Source: Abditibacterium sp. (GTDB lineage: Bacteria; Armatimonadota; Abditibacteriia; Abditibacteriales; Abditibacteriaceae). From it: a stretch of DNA of 64,000 nucleotides. A model generated the notes under the pieces. The model searched no databases, was not told where the DNA came from, and was given only the letters and a program-made list of their open reading frames with translations. Location: contig JAUJNG010000002.1 in assembly GCA_030448265.1 (NCBI GenBank), positions 186,001 to 250,000 of the forward strand. The letters run 5' to 3'. A program made the position numbers and the translations under genes. Position 1 is the first letter of the stretch, and each line of letters starts with the position of its first letter. This document shows positions 53,195 through 62,400 of the stretch, in pieces.

Positions 53195-53437
53195 ATGGGC
53201 AAGCTACCAAAATACACCCTCGTTCATAATGAAAACACTCAAAGGTGGGATCTAAAGAAAGACAAGAGCAACGAGGTCGTCAAGAAATTTGACACTAAAC
53301 AAGAGGCGACAAAAGGCGGTGTTTTGCAAAAAGCGATCGGCGGCGTCGGCTCAGTCAAGATTCAAAAGGTGAATGGGGAATTCGAGGCAGAACGGACGTA
53401 TCCACGTGGTGCCGATCCTAAAACTTCGAAAGGATAA
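53195..53437 (+). CDS. DUF2188-like small protein
   Basis: 80 residues with AAGGGG upstream. The sequence YTLVHNENTQRWDLKKDKSN, then a KKFDTKQEATKGG helix and GSVKIQKVNGEFEAERTYPR matches the DUF2188 pattern (a small beta-alpha-beta protein in which a Trp-containing strand and a helix alternate). These short proteins are common near mobile elements. Function unknown. It is followed by a DUF1016 relic on the other strand. Confidence 0.65.
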   Translation: MGKLPKYTLVHNENTQRWDLKKDKSNEVVKKFDTKQEATKGGVLQKAIGGVGSVKIQKVNGEFEAERTYPRGADPKTSKG

Positions 53438-53494
53438 AGGGGTGTTTGACAGACTTAGTTTGTCGAGCTGCTAAAAGCCGAGGGCTTCTTCGGC

Positions 53495-53670
53495 CTATAA
53501 AACCGAAGTGCTCCACTCTTCATCCCCGGCAGTTCGCGCCTTAAGCCCTGCGCCAAGCGGTCGATGACCTTGCCGCCATAGCCCTCGCGCCTCTCTTTCT
53601 CCAAGAACCATTTCATGCACCTCGTCAACTTCCTCACCCAGTACAACTCGTCCAACCTGCAACGTATCAC
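53495..53670 (-). pseudogene. DUF1016/YhcG-like nuclease N-terminal relic
   Basis: The reverse strand reads LDELYWVRKLTRCMKWFLEK, then REGYGGKVIDRLAQGLRREL and PGMKSGALRF, a clear match to the DUF1016 N-terminal domain (usually ELYW.IG....REG.G.KVIDRLA.DLR..FPGMKGFSPRNL). It degrades after PGMK and has no catalytic nuclease part, which in the full protein follows. A remnant of another defence nuclease. Confidence 0.7.
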
Positions 53671-53713
53671 CGCCACTTAGACCACTACCCACAGTCTATA
53701 GTGGCAGAAAACC

Positions 53714-54880
53714 CTAATTTGCATCTTTGGTAGTTTCTTCGTCTGGCAGAAAGTGGGACATCTGGTCGAGTGTGAGCAAGCCCAATGTGGCTGCCTTCAA
53801 GTTGAAATCGTCTTGTTGCGCGATGCCATGCCCGACTGAGTTGCGGGAAATTGCTGCGAGAGAGTTCGGGTCGAAGCTGGCGAAATAAACATCTCGCAGG
53901 TAGTGCAGGAACTTGTCGGGCAGCAACAGCGTTCCGGCGCGCTGGCCGCTTCCTCTGGCTGTGACCGCTGCGGTCGCCAATGTGCTTTGTGTTGCGCTAT
54001 TATTTTGGTTGCCAGCGCGGTGTAGCGAGCGCATCACGCCCTCAATGCGCGGGTAAACGATGGCCGTCGAACTGATGTAGTCGCCTTCGAGATACTCGTT
54101 CAGCGCATGTTCGAGGATTGCCCGATGCGGTGCAAACACTTTGTGCTGGCGAATCTTGGCCCGTAAGTTCTCGCAATGCGCTTTGGTTTCTTCGGCAACG
54201 GCGGGAAGCAAATCGTCCAGAGCAAGCCGCGCCTTAACGCGTTCCACCAGTTGGCGGCGTGTGTCCACCTTCATTCCGATAAAAGGAAACCACTGGGAGT
54301 CAAAGAGAAAGCGCCAATCGTCTTCCTCAAGTTGGAAAAGATGCTGCTGACTAAGATAGCAAATGCAGGTGCCCAAGAAGGCTTCGACATCCATCTCACG
54401 TGGCCCGTTATTACTGCCGCTAACGATAGGGGAGAGGTCATAAAAGAAGCCGATGCGATTCGCAAAGCGGAAGCAGACCGCGACTCCGGCGTCATCAGGA
54501 AAGTGAACGCCTTTATATTGGAGTCGATCAACATCGGCGATATCATCGAGCGCGACACCTTCGCCTTTGTCGAAGCCACGCTTGGAGCGAATATGCAGAA
54601 TTGGCTCTAGATCTCCGGGGATCGTGTCCAGGTAGAGAGTTGCAGTTGTGTCTTTGTGGAGGATGGCGACCATCGCCCGAACCGGCATCAGTTCTTCGGC
54701 CTGTTCCTCAGGAACGAGCGATAGCAGAATGTTAGGGATGCCCTTAATGCGGGTATCGAATTGGTCGCCGTCTTCTGAGGAGACGAACTCACGGATGATG
54801 AGCGTAGCCTCTTCGCCCTCAAACACAGTTTTAGCTGTATATCCGGCGAGAATTTGTCCAACATTCACTGTGATTGGCAT
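53714..54880 (-). CDS. Uncharacterised protein with C-terminal HEPN-type Rx4H motif
   Basis: 388 residues from ATG 54880 (GAGGAAA upstream). The N-terminal two thirds are not recognised (TVNVGQILAGYTAKTVFEGE, FLGTCICYLSQQHLFQLEED). The C-terminal ~130 residues are helical and contain SRNSVGHGIAQQDDFNLKAA, in which R-N-S-V-G-H fits the HEPN Rx4-6H catalytic signature, with an upstream acidic helix. HEPN domains cut RNA in toxins and defence systems. The gene is divergent from the STAND pair at 55170, so it may be a separate module or a partner. Confidence 0.6.
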   Translation of the reverse strand: MPITVNVGQILAGYTAKTVFEGEEATLIIREFVSSEDGDQFDTRIKGIPNILLSLVPEEQAEELMPVRAMVAILHKDTTATLYLDTIPGDLEPILHIRSKRGFDKGEGVALDDIADVDRLQYKGVHFPDDAGVAVCFRFANRIGFFYDLSPIVSGSNNGPREMDVEAFLGTCICYLSQQHLFQLEEDDWRFLFDSQWFPFIGMKVDTRRQLVERVKARLALDDLLPAVAEETKAHCENLRAKIRQHKVFAPHRAILEHALNEYLEGDYISSTAIVYPRIEGVMRSLHRAGNQNNSATQSTLATAAVTARGSGQRAGTLLLPDKFLHYLRDVYFASFDPNSLAAISRNSVGHGIAQQDDFNLKAATLGLLTLDQMSHFLPDEETTKDAN

Positions 54881-55169
54881 AATTTCCTCAAATCTGGCGC
54901 ATGACGCAGAATGGTAACGCAAATCATTCACATGAAGATGTAAACGACTTGAACCCCGGCTCATGCGAATTGAAGTTTGACAATTCGAGTGGGGAAATTC
55001 ACACGCACACAAAGGCAAAATTATCTACCGCGTTCGCCTTCCGTGTCTTATTTTCATCTTTGCCTGCCATACCACCCATTCGCGCTCTCAGCAGTCGTAA
55101 AATCTATAGACAATTGGTCAAGAATTGGGGCATAGCTGGGCTCAACAGATAATCCTATTTTTCAGTGCA

Positions 55170-58100
55170 ATGAAAATTCATCCCTGGCGCAGATTATGGG
55201 CACGAGAAGATGTCGCGGCAGTCGCGCGCACCTCCGGTTTCGCCTATGAACCCTACAGCGTAGGAGACGATAAAGCCTACATCGAGCATCTTCAAGACAA
55301 GCCGTGTTTAATCCTCTTGGGAGAACCTGGCCTTGGAAAATCGACGGCCTGCGCGGAAATGTCCGGCTCGCTGGCGGATCAAAATGTTCTGTCATTGAAT
55401 CTTAAATCCTATGGCAGCGAAGCCCGTTTGCAGCGCGACCTTTTCGAGTCGGAGATCTTTCAGGAATGGTTGCAAGGTCAAGGTCTTCTCTACGTTGTGC
55501 TGGACAGTTTGGATGAGTGCCTATTGCACCTCGGCTACGTTGCCGACTGGATCGGGGAAGAGCTGCAACGTTATTTGAAAACGGTTCCTTCAGCTCTTGA
55601 ACGGCTTCGACTTCGCATCTTCTGCCGCACAGCCATTTGGCCTCGCGGTCTGGAAAATCAGTTGCGGCAGATCTGGCGCGAAAAAGACGGTGAGCCAAAA
55701 TCTCAACGAGTCTGGGTTTATGAGTTGCTGCCGCTTTGCCGACAAGATGCGGTTTTGGCCGCCGAAGCTGCCTCGCTTGATGCCGAGGCGTTCTTGCGCG
55801 AGGTCTCACTCAAACAAGTCGAAGCGTTGGCAGCTAAACCGGTGACGCTTCGCTTCTTACTGAGCTTTTTCGCTAAACAGGGTTCCTTGCCACCCACAGA
55901 AGCCGAAATTTATGCTCAAGGCTGCTTGTTGCTCTGCGATGGATTGGAAGATGTCAATGCCCGACGATCCAGCAGTCACGCTCGTCATCTGCAACCCGAA
56001 CAGCGTCTGGCGGTGGCGTCGCGTTTGGCGGCGCTAAGTGTCTTTTGCAACGCGGACTCATTTTCCGATGTGCCTAGCCAAATGCAAGACGGTGTATTGT
56101 CGCTTGAGCAAGCGCGCGGCGGAGGAGAGAAATCCACAAGCGTCAATGGTTTGGAATCTGATTTTGAAGTCACTCAACAAGGTTTGGAAGAAACGCTGGA
56201 AACGGGACTTTTCTCTTCTCACGGAGAAGGACGACTCGGCTGGGCGCACCGAACTTATGTCGAGTTTTTGGCCGCTCATTATTTGAGTCAGAAGCAACTC
56301 GCTCCGCGCCAGATAACGGAGCTTTATTGTCATTCCGGCGATCCAGAACAGAAAATCGTCCCGCAGCTTCACGAAACAGCCGCTCGCTGGGTGAGCCTTG
56401 GTCTCGATACCTCGCACGCTTTCTTTCGGTTGCTACTGGAACGCGAACCAGAAGTTCTTTTGCTAAGTGACATCGCGGCTCTGACGGATGCCGACAAACT
56501 CCTTTTAGCTCGCGCGCTTCTCGAACACGTCGAATTTAAAACCCTGCCCGATTTACCCACCCGAAGGCTGCACGTTTTGCGCTGTTCTGGACTCGAAACG
56601 CTCTTGAAAGAATGGATAGAGGACGACACTAAATCGCCGGATGCGCGTCAAGGGGCCATTGAAATCGCCGGAGGTTGCCAGTTGGCGGGCCTTTGCCAGC
56701 CTTGTATTCCTCTGGTGCTCGATGTGGATTCTCCAGTTCAGATTCGCCAGAGCGCCCTGCATTTACTTATCGATTTAGCTTCCATTTCAGAACGCCAGCA
56801 GTTGCGTCCGCTCCTCAACAAACAAACCGATGATCTTCTCGAACAGATCAGGGGATTGGCGTTTCAGGCGATGTGGCCGCATGCTCTCACGGCGCGCGAG
56901 ATTTTTGAGATTCTTGAACTGCCGACCGAAAGATTGGGCTATGGCAATTTCAGCTACTTCTTCTCTTCTCATTTATCTCCTCATCTGCATGCCGCCGATC
57001 TGCCCATCGCAATAGATTGGATTCGAGCGCACAGGCAAACAGGCCAGAGGGATCACCCCTTCGCGTTCGAACAGTTTCAAGGCCAGATCGTGGAAAAGGC
57101 GTGGCAACATTTGGAGTTGCCCCATGTTCTGTCATCGCTATCGGAACTGATCTTCATTTGTATCAAAAACCACCAGACTCTGACCGAGAAACCGGATTAT
57201 TGGAGCATCTCGCGCGGCAGACTCTCGACCGAGGAGATGTTCATCGCCGATGCCGAAAAGCGGCGAGCGGTCTTGAAAACCATTTTGCCCCGTCTGGTCG
57301 CGTTGCCGACTCAGTCGTGGCGCCACAGCCTTTCGGTGCCTCTGCTTACATCCGACGATCTGCAATGGCTGTTGCAGCAAGCGGGAGCAACCACAAACAG
57401 TGCCGAACAGGAAACATGGATTCGACTCGTCCCCTGTGTCTTTAGCGAAGACACCATCAACGAAATTTTGGAGGCAGGGCGAATCTATCCCCAATTAGCC
57501 CAACTCTACATCAACTTCCAACCCGTCGAGCTTGGTTCGGCCAGAGCCGGAGAACTGCGAGAGCTTCACGCGCAAATCGAGCAAAACCAGACGCAAGACG
57601 TTCCCTCGCCGGAACCAACAGGGGTGCCACCTCACGAGCGCATTCTCACGTTGCTCGACGAATCTGAAAATGGAGATAACTCGGCGTGGTGGAAGATCAG
57701 TTGCTGCGAAATAACGCTCGAAGAAGGAGACCGCTACTTCCTCTTTGACCGCCAATCCAGAACAGACATCCGACAACTTCCCGGTTGGAAAAAAGCCGAT
57801 GAGATGCCCCGAACACGACTTCTCTCGGCAGCGATGGGCTATGTGCAAACCGCGCAGCCTCAACCGGACAAATGGTTCCAAAGTTCGCCTCTGAATTGGC
57901 GGCCAGCTTTTGCAGGCTACCAAGCCCTTCGGCTCATCAGTCATTTGGCACCAGAGAATCTACCTCTACTGACGGCTTCGGTTTGGGCCGAATGGACGCC
58001 AGTTATTCTGCGGGTGGCGGGCGTTCATATCCGAGGAGCGAAAGAACCTGGCGATCTGTTGGCTCTGGCCTATCAAGCAGCGCCTGATGCGTTGCAGGAA

Positions 58101-59453
58101 TGGCTATCCAAACAAGTTGATGCTGAAAACGAAAAAGAGAACCGAGACCACTATTTTGTTTCGGGCGAAATCGAGGCTTTATGGGATGATCGCATCGCAC
58201 AAACGCTGCTACAAAAAGCTGGTGAGGGGCATTTACGGTCGGCAGTTGTTTCCGGGCTTTTGGAATCACTGCTTAAACATGGCACTCCCGGAGCGCGAGA
58301 GCTGGCTTTGAACATCGTTTTCGCAGGAAAAGACAGCACGGACGAAGACCGGCGCCTGGCTTCTTACATAACTGCCGGACACCTCATTATCCATACGCAC
58401 GATGCAGCTTGGGAAGAGCTTTGGCCCCACTTTGAAAGCGATATCCAATGGGGACGCGAGGTTGTGGAGCGTGTAGCGACAATAGGCCGCCGCGATGATA
58501 CCTTGGCTAAAAACTTCAAACCCAGTCAAATCGCAGATTTTTACCTCTGGTTGGCCCGCGAGTATCCACCCGATGAATCCCTTGATGCTTCCGAGTGGCG
58601 TTCGACAAGTATTGAACGAGAAGTGAATTGGTTGCGCGCGAATTTATCCGGTTCTCTGGTTGGCTTAGGTAGCTTCGAGGCTTACGAGCAACTCCAACGT
58701 TTAATCGCTGCTTTTCCCGACGATTCCGATCTCAGGTATGGATGCTATCGAGGCGCAGAACAGGCACGGCGTCGAACGTGGATCGCGCCTTCGCCCTCCC
58801 AAGTGCTGCAACTTTGCTCCAACCCCCGTTCGCGCCTGGTGACGAGTGAGGCGGAACTGCTTGAGGTCGTGTTGGAAATCTTAGAAAAGCTCGGCCAAGA
58901 GTTGCAAGGCAATTTGCCGTTGGCTCCTTCGCTCTGGAACGATTGGCCCGTCTCCAATCACACTGGAAAAGGCAAAAAACCAAAGCTTCACCGCCCCAAA
59001 GACGAAGAACACTTTTCGAGGTTTGTCGCCCGCTTTCTCGACGATCAACTGCGAATTAAAGGCATTGTCATCAACCGTGAAGTTGAAATCCGCCCCGGCG
59101 AATTCACTGATATTCTCGTTCAGACCACTCCCAAAATAAAAGATGGTCTTGGTTTCGACCAATTTTCGGTCATTATCGAAGCCAAAGGTTCATGGCACCC
59201 AAAAATCAAAACAGCGATGAAAGATCAGTTGGTGCATGGTTATATGCGGCAACACCAATGTCGTCACGGCGTTTATCTTGTTGGCTGGTTTCAGTGCGAT
59301 AAATGGGACTCAAACGACAACTCAAAAGACAATGCTCGCGCCTTCGCGTCCACAATTGAGGACGCTCGTGATCTTCTCGGTCAACAAGCCGATGCACTGA
59401 GCCGCCCCGATCTATCTGTGCGCTCGGTCGTTTTAGATACGCGCCTTCGTTAA
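55170..59453 (+). CDS. Large STAND NTPase with C-terminal PD-(D/E)XK nuclease
   Basis: 1427 residues from ATG 55170. Walker A is LLGEPGLGKSTA (about residue 50) and Walker B is LLYVVLDSLDECLLHLG (about residue 110), typical of NACHT/STAND proteins. A central helical region of ~1100 residues is probably the ligand sensor. The C-terminal nuclease (from about residue 1290) has VNREVEIRPGEFTDILVQ and SVIIEAKGSWHPKIKTAMK, i.e. D...ExK. The start at 55125 is less likely because its first 15 residues are unlike the family. It would sense a phage component, oligomerise and cleave DNA. The second STAND gene follows after 21 nt. Confidence 0.85.
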   Translation: MKIHPWRRLWAREDVAAVARTSGFAYEPYSVGDDKAYIEHLQDKPCLILLGEPGLGKSTACAEMSGSLADQNVLSLNLKSYGSEARLQRDLFESEIFQEWLQGQGLLYVVLDSLDECLLHLGYVADWIGEELQRYLKTVPSALERLRLRIFCRTAIWPRGLENQLRQIWREKDGEPKSQRVWVYELLPLCRQDAVLAAEAASLDAEAFLREVSLKQVEALAAKPVTLRFLLSFFAKQGSLPPTEAEIYAQGCLLLCDGLEDVNARRSSSHARHLQPEQRLAVASRLAALSVFCNADSFSDVPSQMQDGVLSLEQARGGGEKSTSVNGLESDFEVTQQGLEETLETGLFSSHGEGRLGWAHRTYVEFLAAHYLSQKQLAPRQITELYCHSGDPEQKIVPQLHETAARWVSLGLDTSHAFFRLLLEREPEVLLLSDIAALTDADKLLLARALLEHVEFKTLPDLPTRRLHVLRCSGLETLLKEWIEDDTKSPDARQGAIEIAGGCQLAGLCQPCIPLVLDVDSPVQIRQSALHLLIDLASISERQQLRPLLNKQTDDLLEQIRGLAFQAMWPHALTAREIFEILELPTERLGYGNFSYFFSSHLSPHLHAADLPIAIDWIRAHRQTGQRDHPFAFEQFQGQIVEKAWQHLELPHVLSSLSELIFICIKNHQTLTEKPDYWSISRGRLSTEEMFIADAEKRRAVLKTILPRLVALPTQSWRHSLSVPLLTSDDLQWLLQQAGATTNSAEQETWIRLVPCVFSEDTINEILEAGRIYPQLAQLYINFQPVELGSARAGELRELHAQIEQNQTQDVPSPEPTGVPPHERILTLLDESENGDNSAWWKISCCEITLEEGDRYFLFDRQSRTDIRQLPGWKKADEMPRTRLLSAAMGYVQTAQPQPDKWFQSSPLNWRPAFAGYQALRLISHLAPENLPLLTASVWAEWTPVILRVAGVHIRGAKEPGDLLALAYQAAPDALQEWLSKQVDAENEKENRDHYFVSGEIEALWDDRIAQTLLQKAGEGHLRSAVVSGLLESLLKHGTPGARELALNIVFAGKDSTDEDRRLASYITAGHLIIHTHDAAWEELWPHFESDIQWGREVVERVATIGRRDDTLAKNFKPSQIADFYLWLAREYPPDESLDASEWRSTSIEREVNWLRANLSGSLVGLGSFEAYEQLQRLIAAFPDDSDLRYGCYRGAEQARRRTWIAPSPSQVLQLCSNPRSRLVTSEAELLEVVLEILEKLGQELQGNLPLAPSLWNDWPVSNHTGKGKKPKLHRPKDEEHFSRFVARFLDDQLRIKGIVINREVEIRPGEFTDILVQTTPKIKDGLGFDQFSVIIEAKGSWHPKIKTAMKDQLVHGYMRQHQCRHGVYLVGWFQCDKWDSNDNSKDNARAFASTIEDARDLLGQQADALSRPDLSVRSVVLDTRLR

Positions 59454-59474
59454 AACCAATGGTTTCGCTTTGTT

Positions 59475-62400
59475 ATGTCTTCCCCTTCCCGCCGCTCGTT
59501 AAAGCAAAAGACAGCTCCAGCCGTTTCTTCTCCACTGCCAGTAGAAAACACTTCGGGCGGATCGGCTATGTCTTTGGGCCATCGATTCCAATCCCGCGTG
59601 CTGGTTTGGTGTGCAGGCCAGATTCTACTCCAAGCCCGCCTAACAACCCCTTTCGTTCGAGACGACAAAGCTTTTCCAACCGAGGTTTGGACGGAAACAA
59701 ACGACCATGTAGACGATGTGCGTCTTGCTTGGAACAACGGAATTCGTTTGTATGCCCAGTGCAAAACAACCCTGAACATCAGCCTTTCTGCATCAAACGA
59801 GTGGAGCAAAGCTTGGAATCAATTGGCTAGAGAATTTGCCAAACTGGAAAGCCAAAAGAGTGACGTCGATTTGTTTCGGCTCGCTCTGCTGTATGAGAAT
59901 CACAATGGCAACCTGCAAAAGTTGAAAGGTCTGTTGAATCGATTTCGGGACGACGGCCATGCTCGAAATTTGACCGATGTCGCCAACTCGACGGAAGAAA
60001 GGGATGTAGCCACAAAGCTCAACGCCACTTTGGATGCCATTGAGACAGCCAATCCTGCGCTTTCGCCGCTTCTGACGCAGCAGCGACACAAGTTTTTGCG
60101 AGTTGTTTACATTCACCAGTTGCAACTGGGCGAAGGAGAAGCAGACGCTATCCCCGTTGTGACTTTGTTACAGCATCAGTTGCTCCACGACTCCAATCAA
60201 CTTGGTTCGGCCATCAACGCCCTGAAAACCTGGGCCGATACCGCGATGGCCGAGCGCAGAACCAGAGATCGCGAAGGATTACGCCTTTTGCTGCGCGATG
60301 CCTCCATCTCGTTGCAGAACAGTTGCGACCTGCGCGGTGACCTGCAACGGCTCGAAAAAATCACCGAAGGCACCCTCGAAAACTTCAAAGATCGCGGCTC
60401 CCTCCTCATCTCCGGCACACGCCTCTCGATCCAAAGAGATGTTCTCACTGATTTGGAAAAGGATTTGGCGCAGCAAACAGCGATTCCTTCGCTGCTTTTG
60501 ACCGGAGAGTCAGGCATCGGCAAAACTGGGGTATTGATAGGTGTGGTTCGCTACCTGCGCGACGCAGGGTCTCGCGTTTGGTTTTGGGGCGCAGAAGATC
60601 ATCCACGCGATTCTCTTGCATCGATAAAGCTCGAATTGGGTTTGGAAAACAGTTGGGAAGAGATTTTTGCCGATGTAGCCGCCAGTGGAAATGCGACTTT
60701 AGTGATCGATGGATTGGATGCCTTACGTTCCGCCGCGCCTTTACAAGCCTACGAGACGCTCTTACGCACCGCCCGCGAGTATCAAATTACCGTCATCGCC
60801 TCGATTCGAGAATTCGATCTCCAACGCCAAAGCGGTCTACAAAAGCTCTTTCCACAACCCACGATCATCAAAGATTTAACGGAAGCGGAACTGGGCCAAG
60901 TCGAAGCCCGAATACCCGCGCTTTCAACTCTGATTCCAACTGGCAGTGACCTTCGACAAGTTGTTCGCATTCCCTTCAACCTCGATTTGCTGTGTCAATT
61001 GATCGGAGATCAAGCGACACAACTCTCTCAAATCTCCACCCAAGACGAACTGTTCAACCGCTTTTGGGAAACACGAATTCGAAATACCCACCTTGACACT
61101 CGATTTCACCATCGCGAAGAAATCTTGAAACAACTGGTCCAATCGATGGTTCGAGAACGGCGTTTACAAATCGACATATCTGACCTTAACCCCGATCAAA
61201 AGAGCGATGTAGACGCGTTGAAAAGCCTCAATGTGCTGCGAGATGTTCAAAAATCAGGTCTTGATCGACTATCTGCCAAACAATTCATCGAGTTTCGACA
61301 CAATCTGCTTTTCGATTATGCGGCCAAGCGATTGTTCGTTGCGCCAAATGCTCCTTTTTATCCCACAAAGGCACGGGAGTTGGAGGCGTGGGGGACTTTT
61401 CTACTGCCGAGTCTGCGGCTCTTTTACGCCGACAAGTGGCAGAACCCCAACACGAGAGACGGTTTGTGGGAGCAATTGGCAACGCTCGAAGAATCGTCGA
61501 AAGAGAGTCGAAAGTTGAGTCCGTTGTTCAAATTGCCGGGCTACCTCACAGTCGCCGAATTAGCCAAATCCCCGCAGAATTTACAATCGCTTCTGGATGG
61601 ATGCCGCCAACCGTCGCCCCAAAACGAGCGATGGCTGCACCTGCTTTACGGCATCTTAGCCGCCATCGACTACACGTCCAATCCTGGCGCGCCTTCTCAG
61701 GGGAGTAGTAACGGAGACTTGCCCCGTGTCTATGCATCGCACTGGTTGGAAGTGGCTCTTGAACTGGTCGTGATGCCGAACGAAGCTTGTGCCCAAGCTG
61801 GCCGTCGGCTGTTGCCAGCGCCGGGCCACTTAGATCTCTTGCCAACGGAAACACAACGCCAAATCAATCGCGCTGAAACCGCTTTGATCGAAAGCTTGCT
61901 GGACAACCAAATTCCGACTTACTTTCGTCATCGTGACGATGTTACGGCTCTCATCGAAACCAAAAATGCGGCTCTCGAATCCACCAAGGTAACGCTGCGC
62001 CGCCTGATGCAAACGTCGGCATTGGCCAGCATGGGAGCGGAGATTGCCGGGTCAATCGCCCAAAATGTCACACAGATTTGGGCCGATGATCCAGCCTTTA
62101 TCGTTGAAATCTACGAGCGGCTGTTCGGCTTTTGTGAAGAGGACAACTCGTGTATTTCGGTGCCAAACAGCATTTTCGGCTTCCAGATCAGTCGCCGCGA
62201 CTCCTACAATTCTGCTCTTCACCAGTTGAAAGAAGAGGTCAGTCGATTCTTGAATGAACATCCGCGCCACGCAGTGAAAGCGTTTTTGGCGGCTCTGGGT
62301 CACCTCCATCCCCAGAAGCAGCAAGGTAACCAAGAACAATCCGACTGGCTCGAATTTTCTCTAAAAGACGGCTCCATCGGAAGAACACGACATGGCGACT

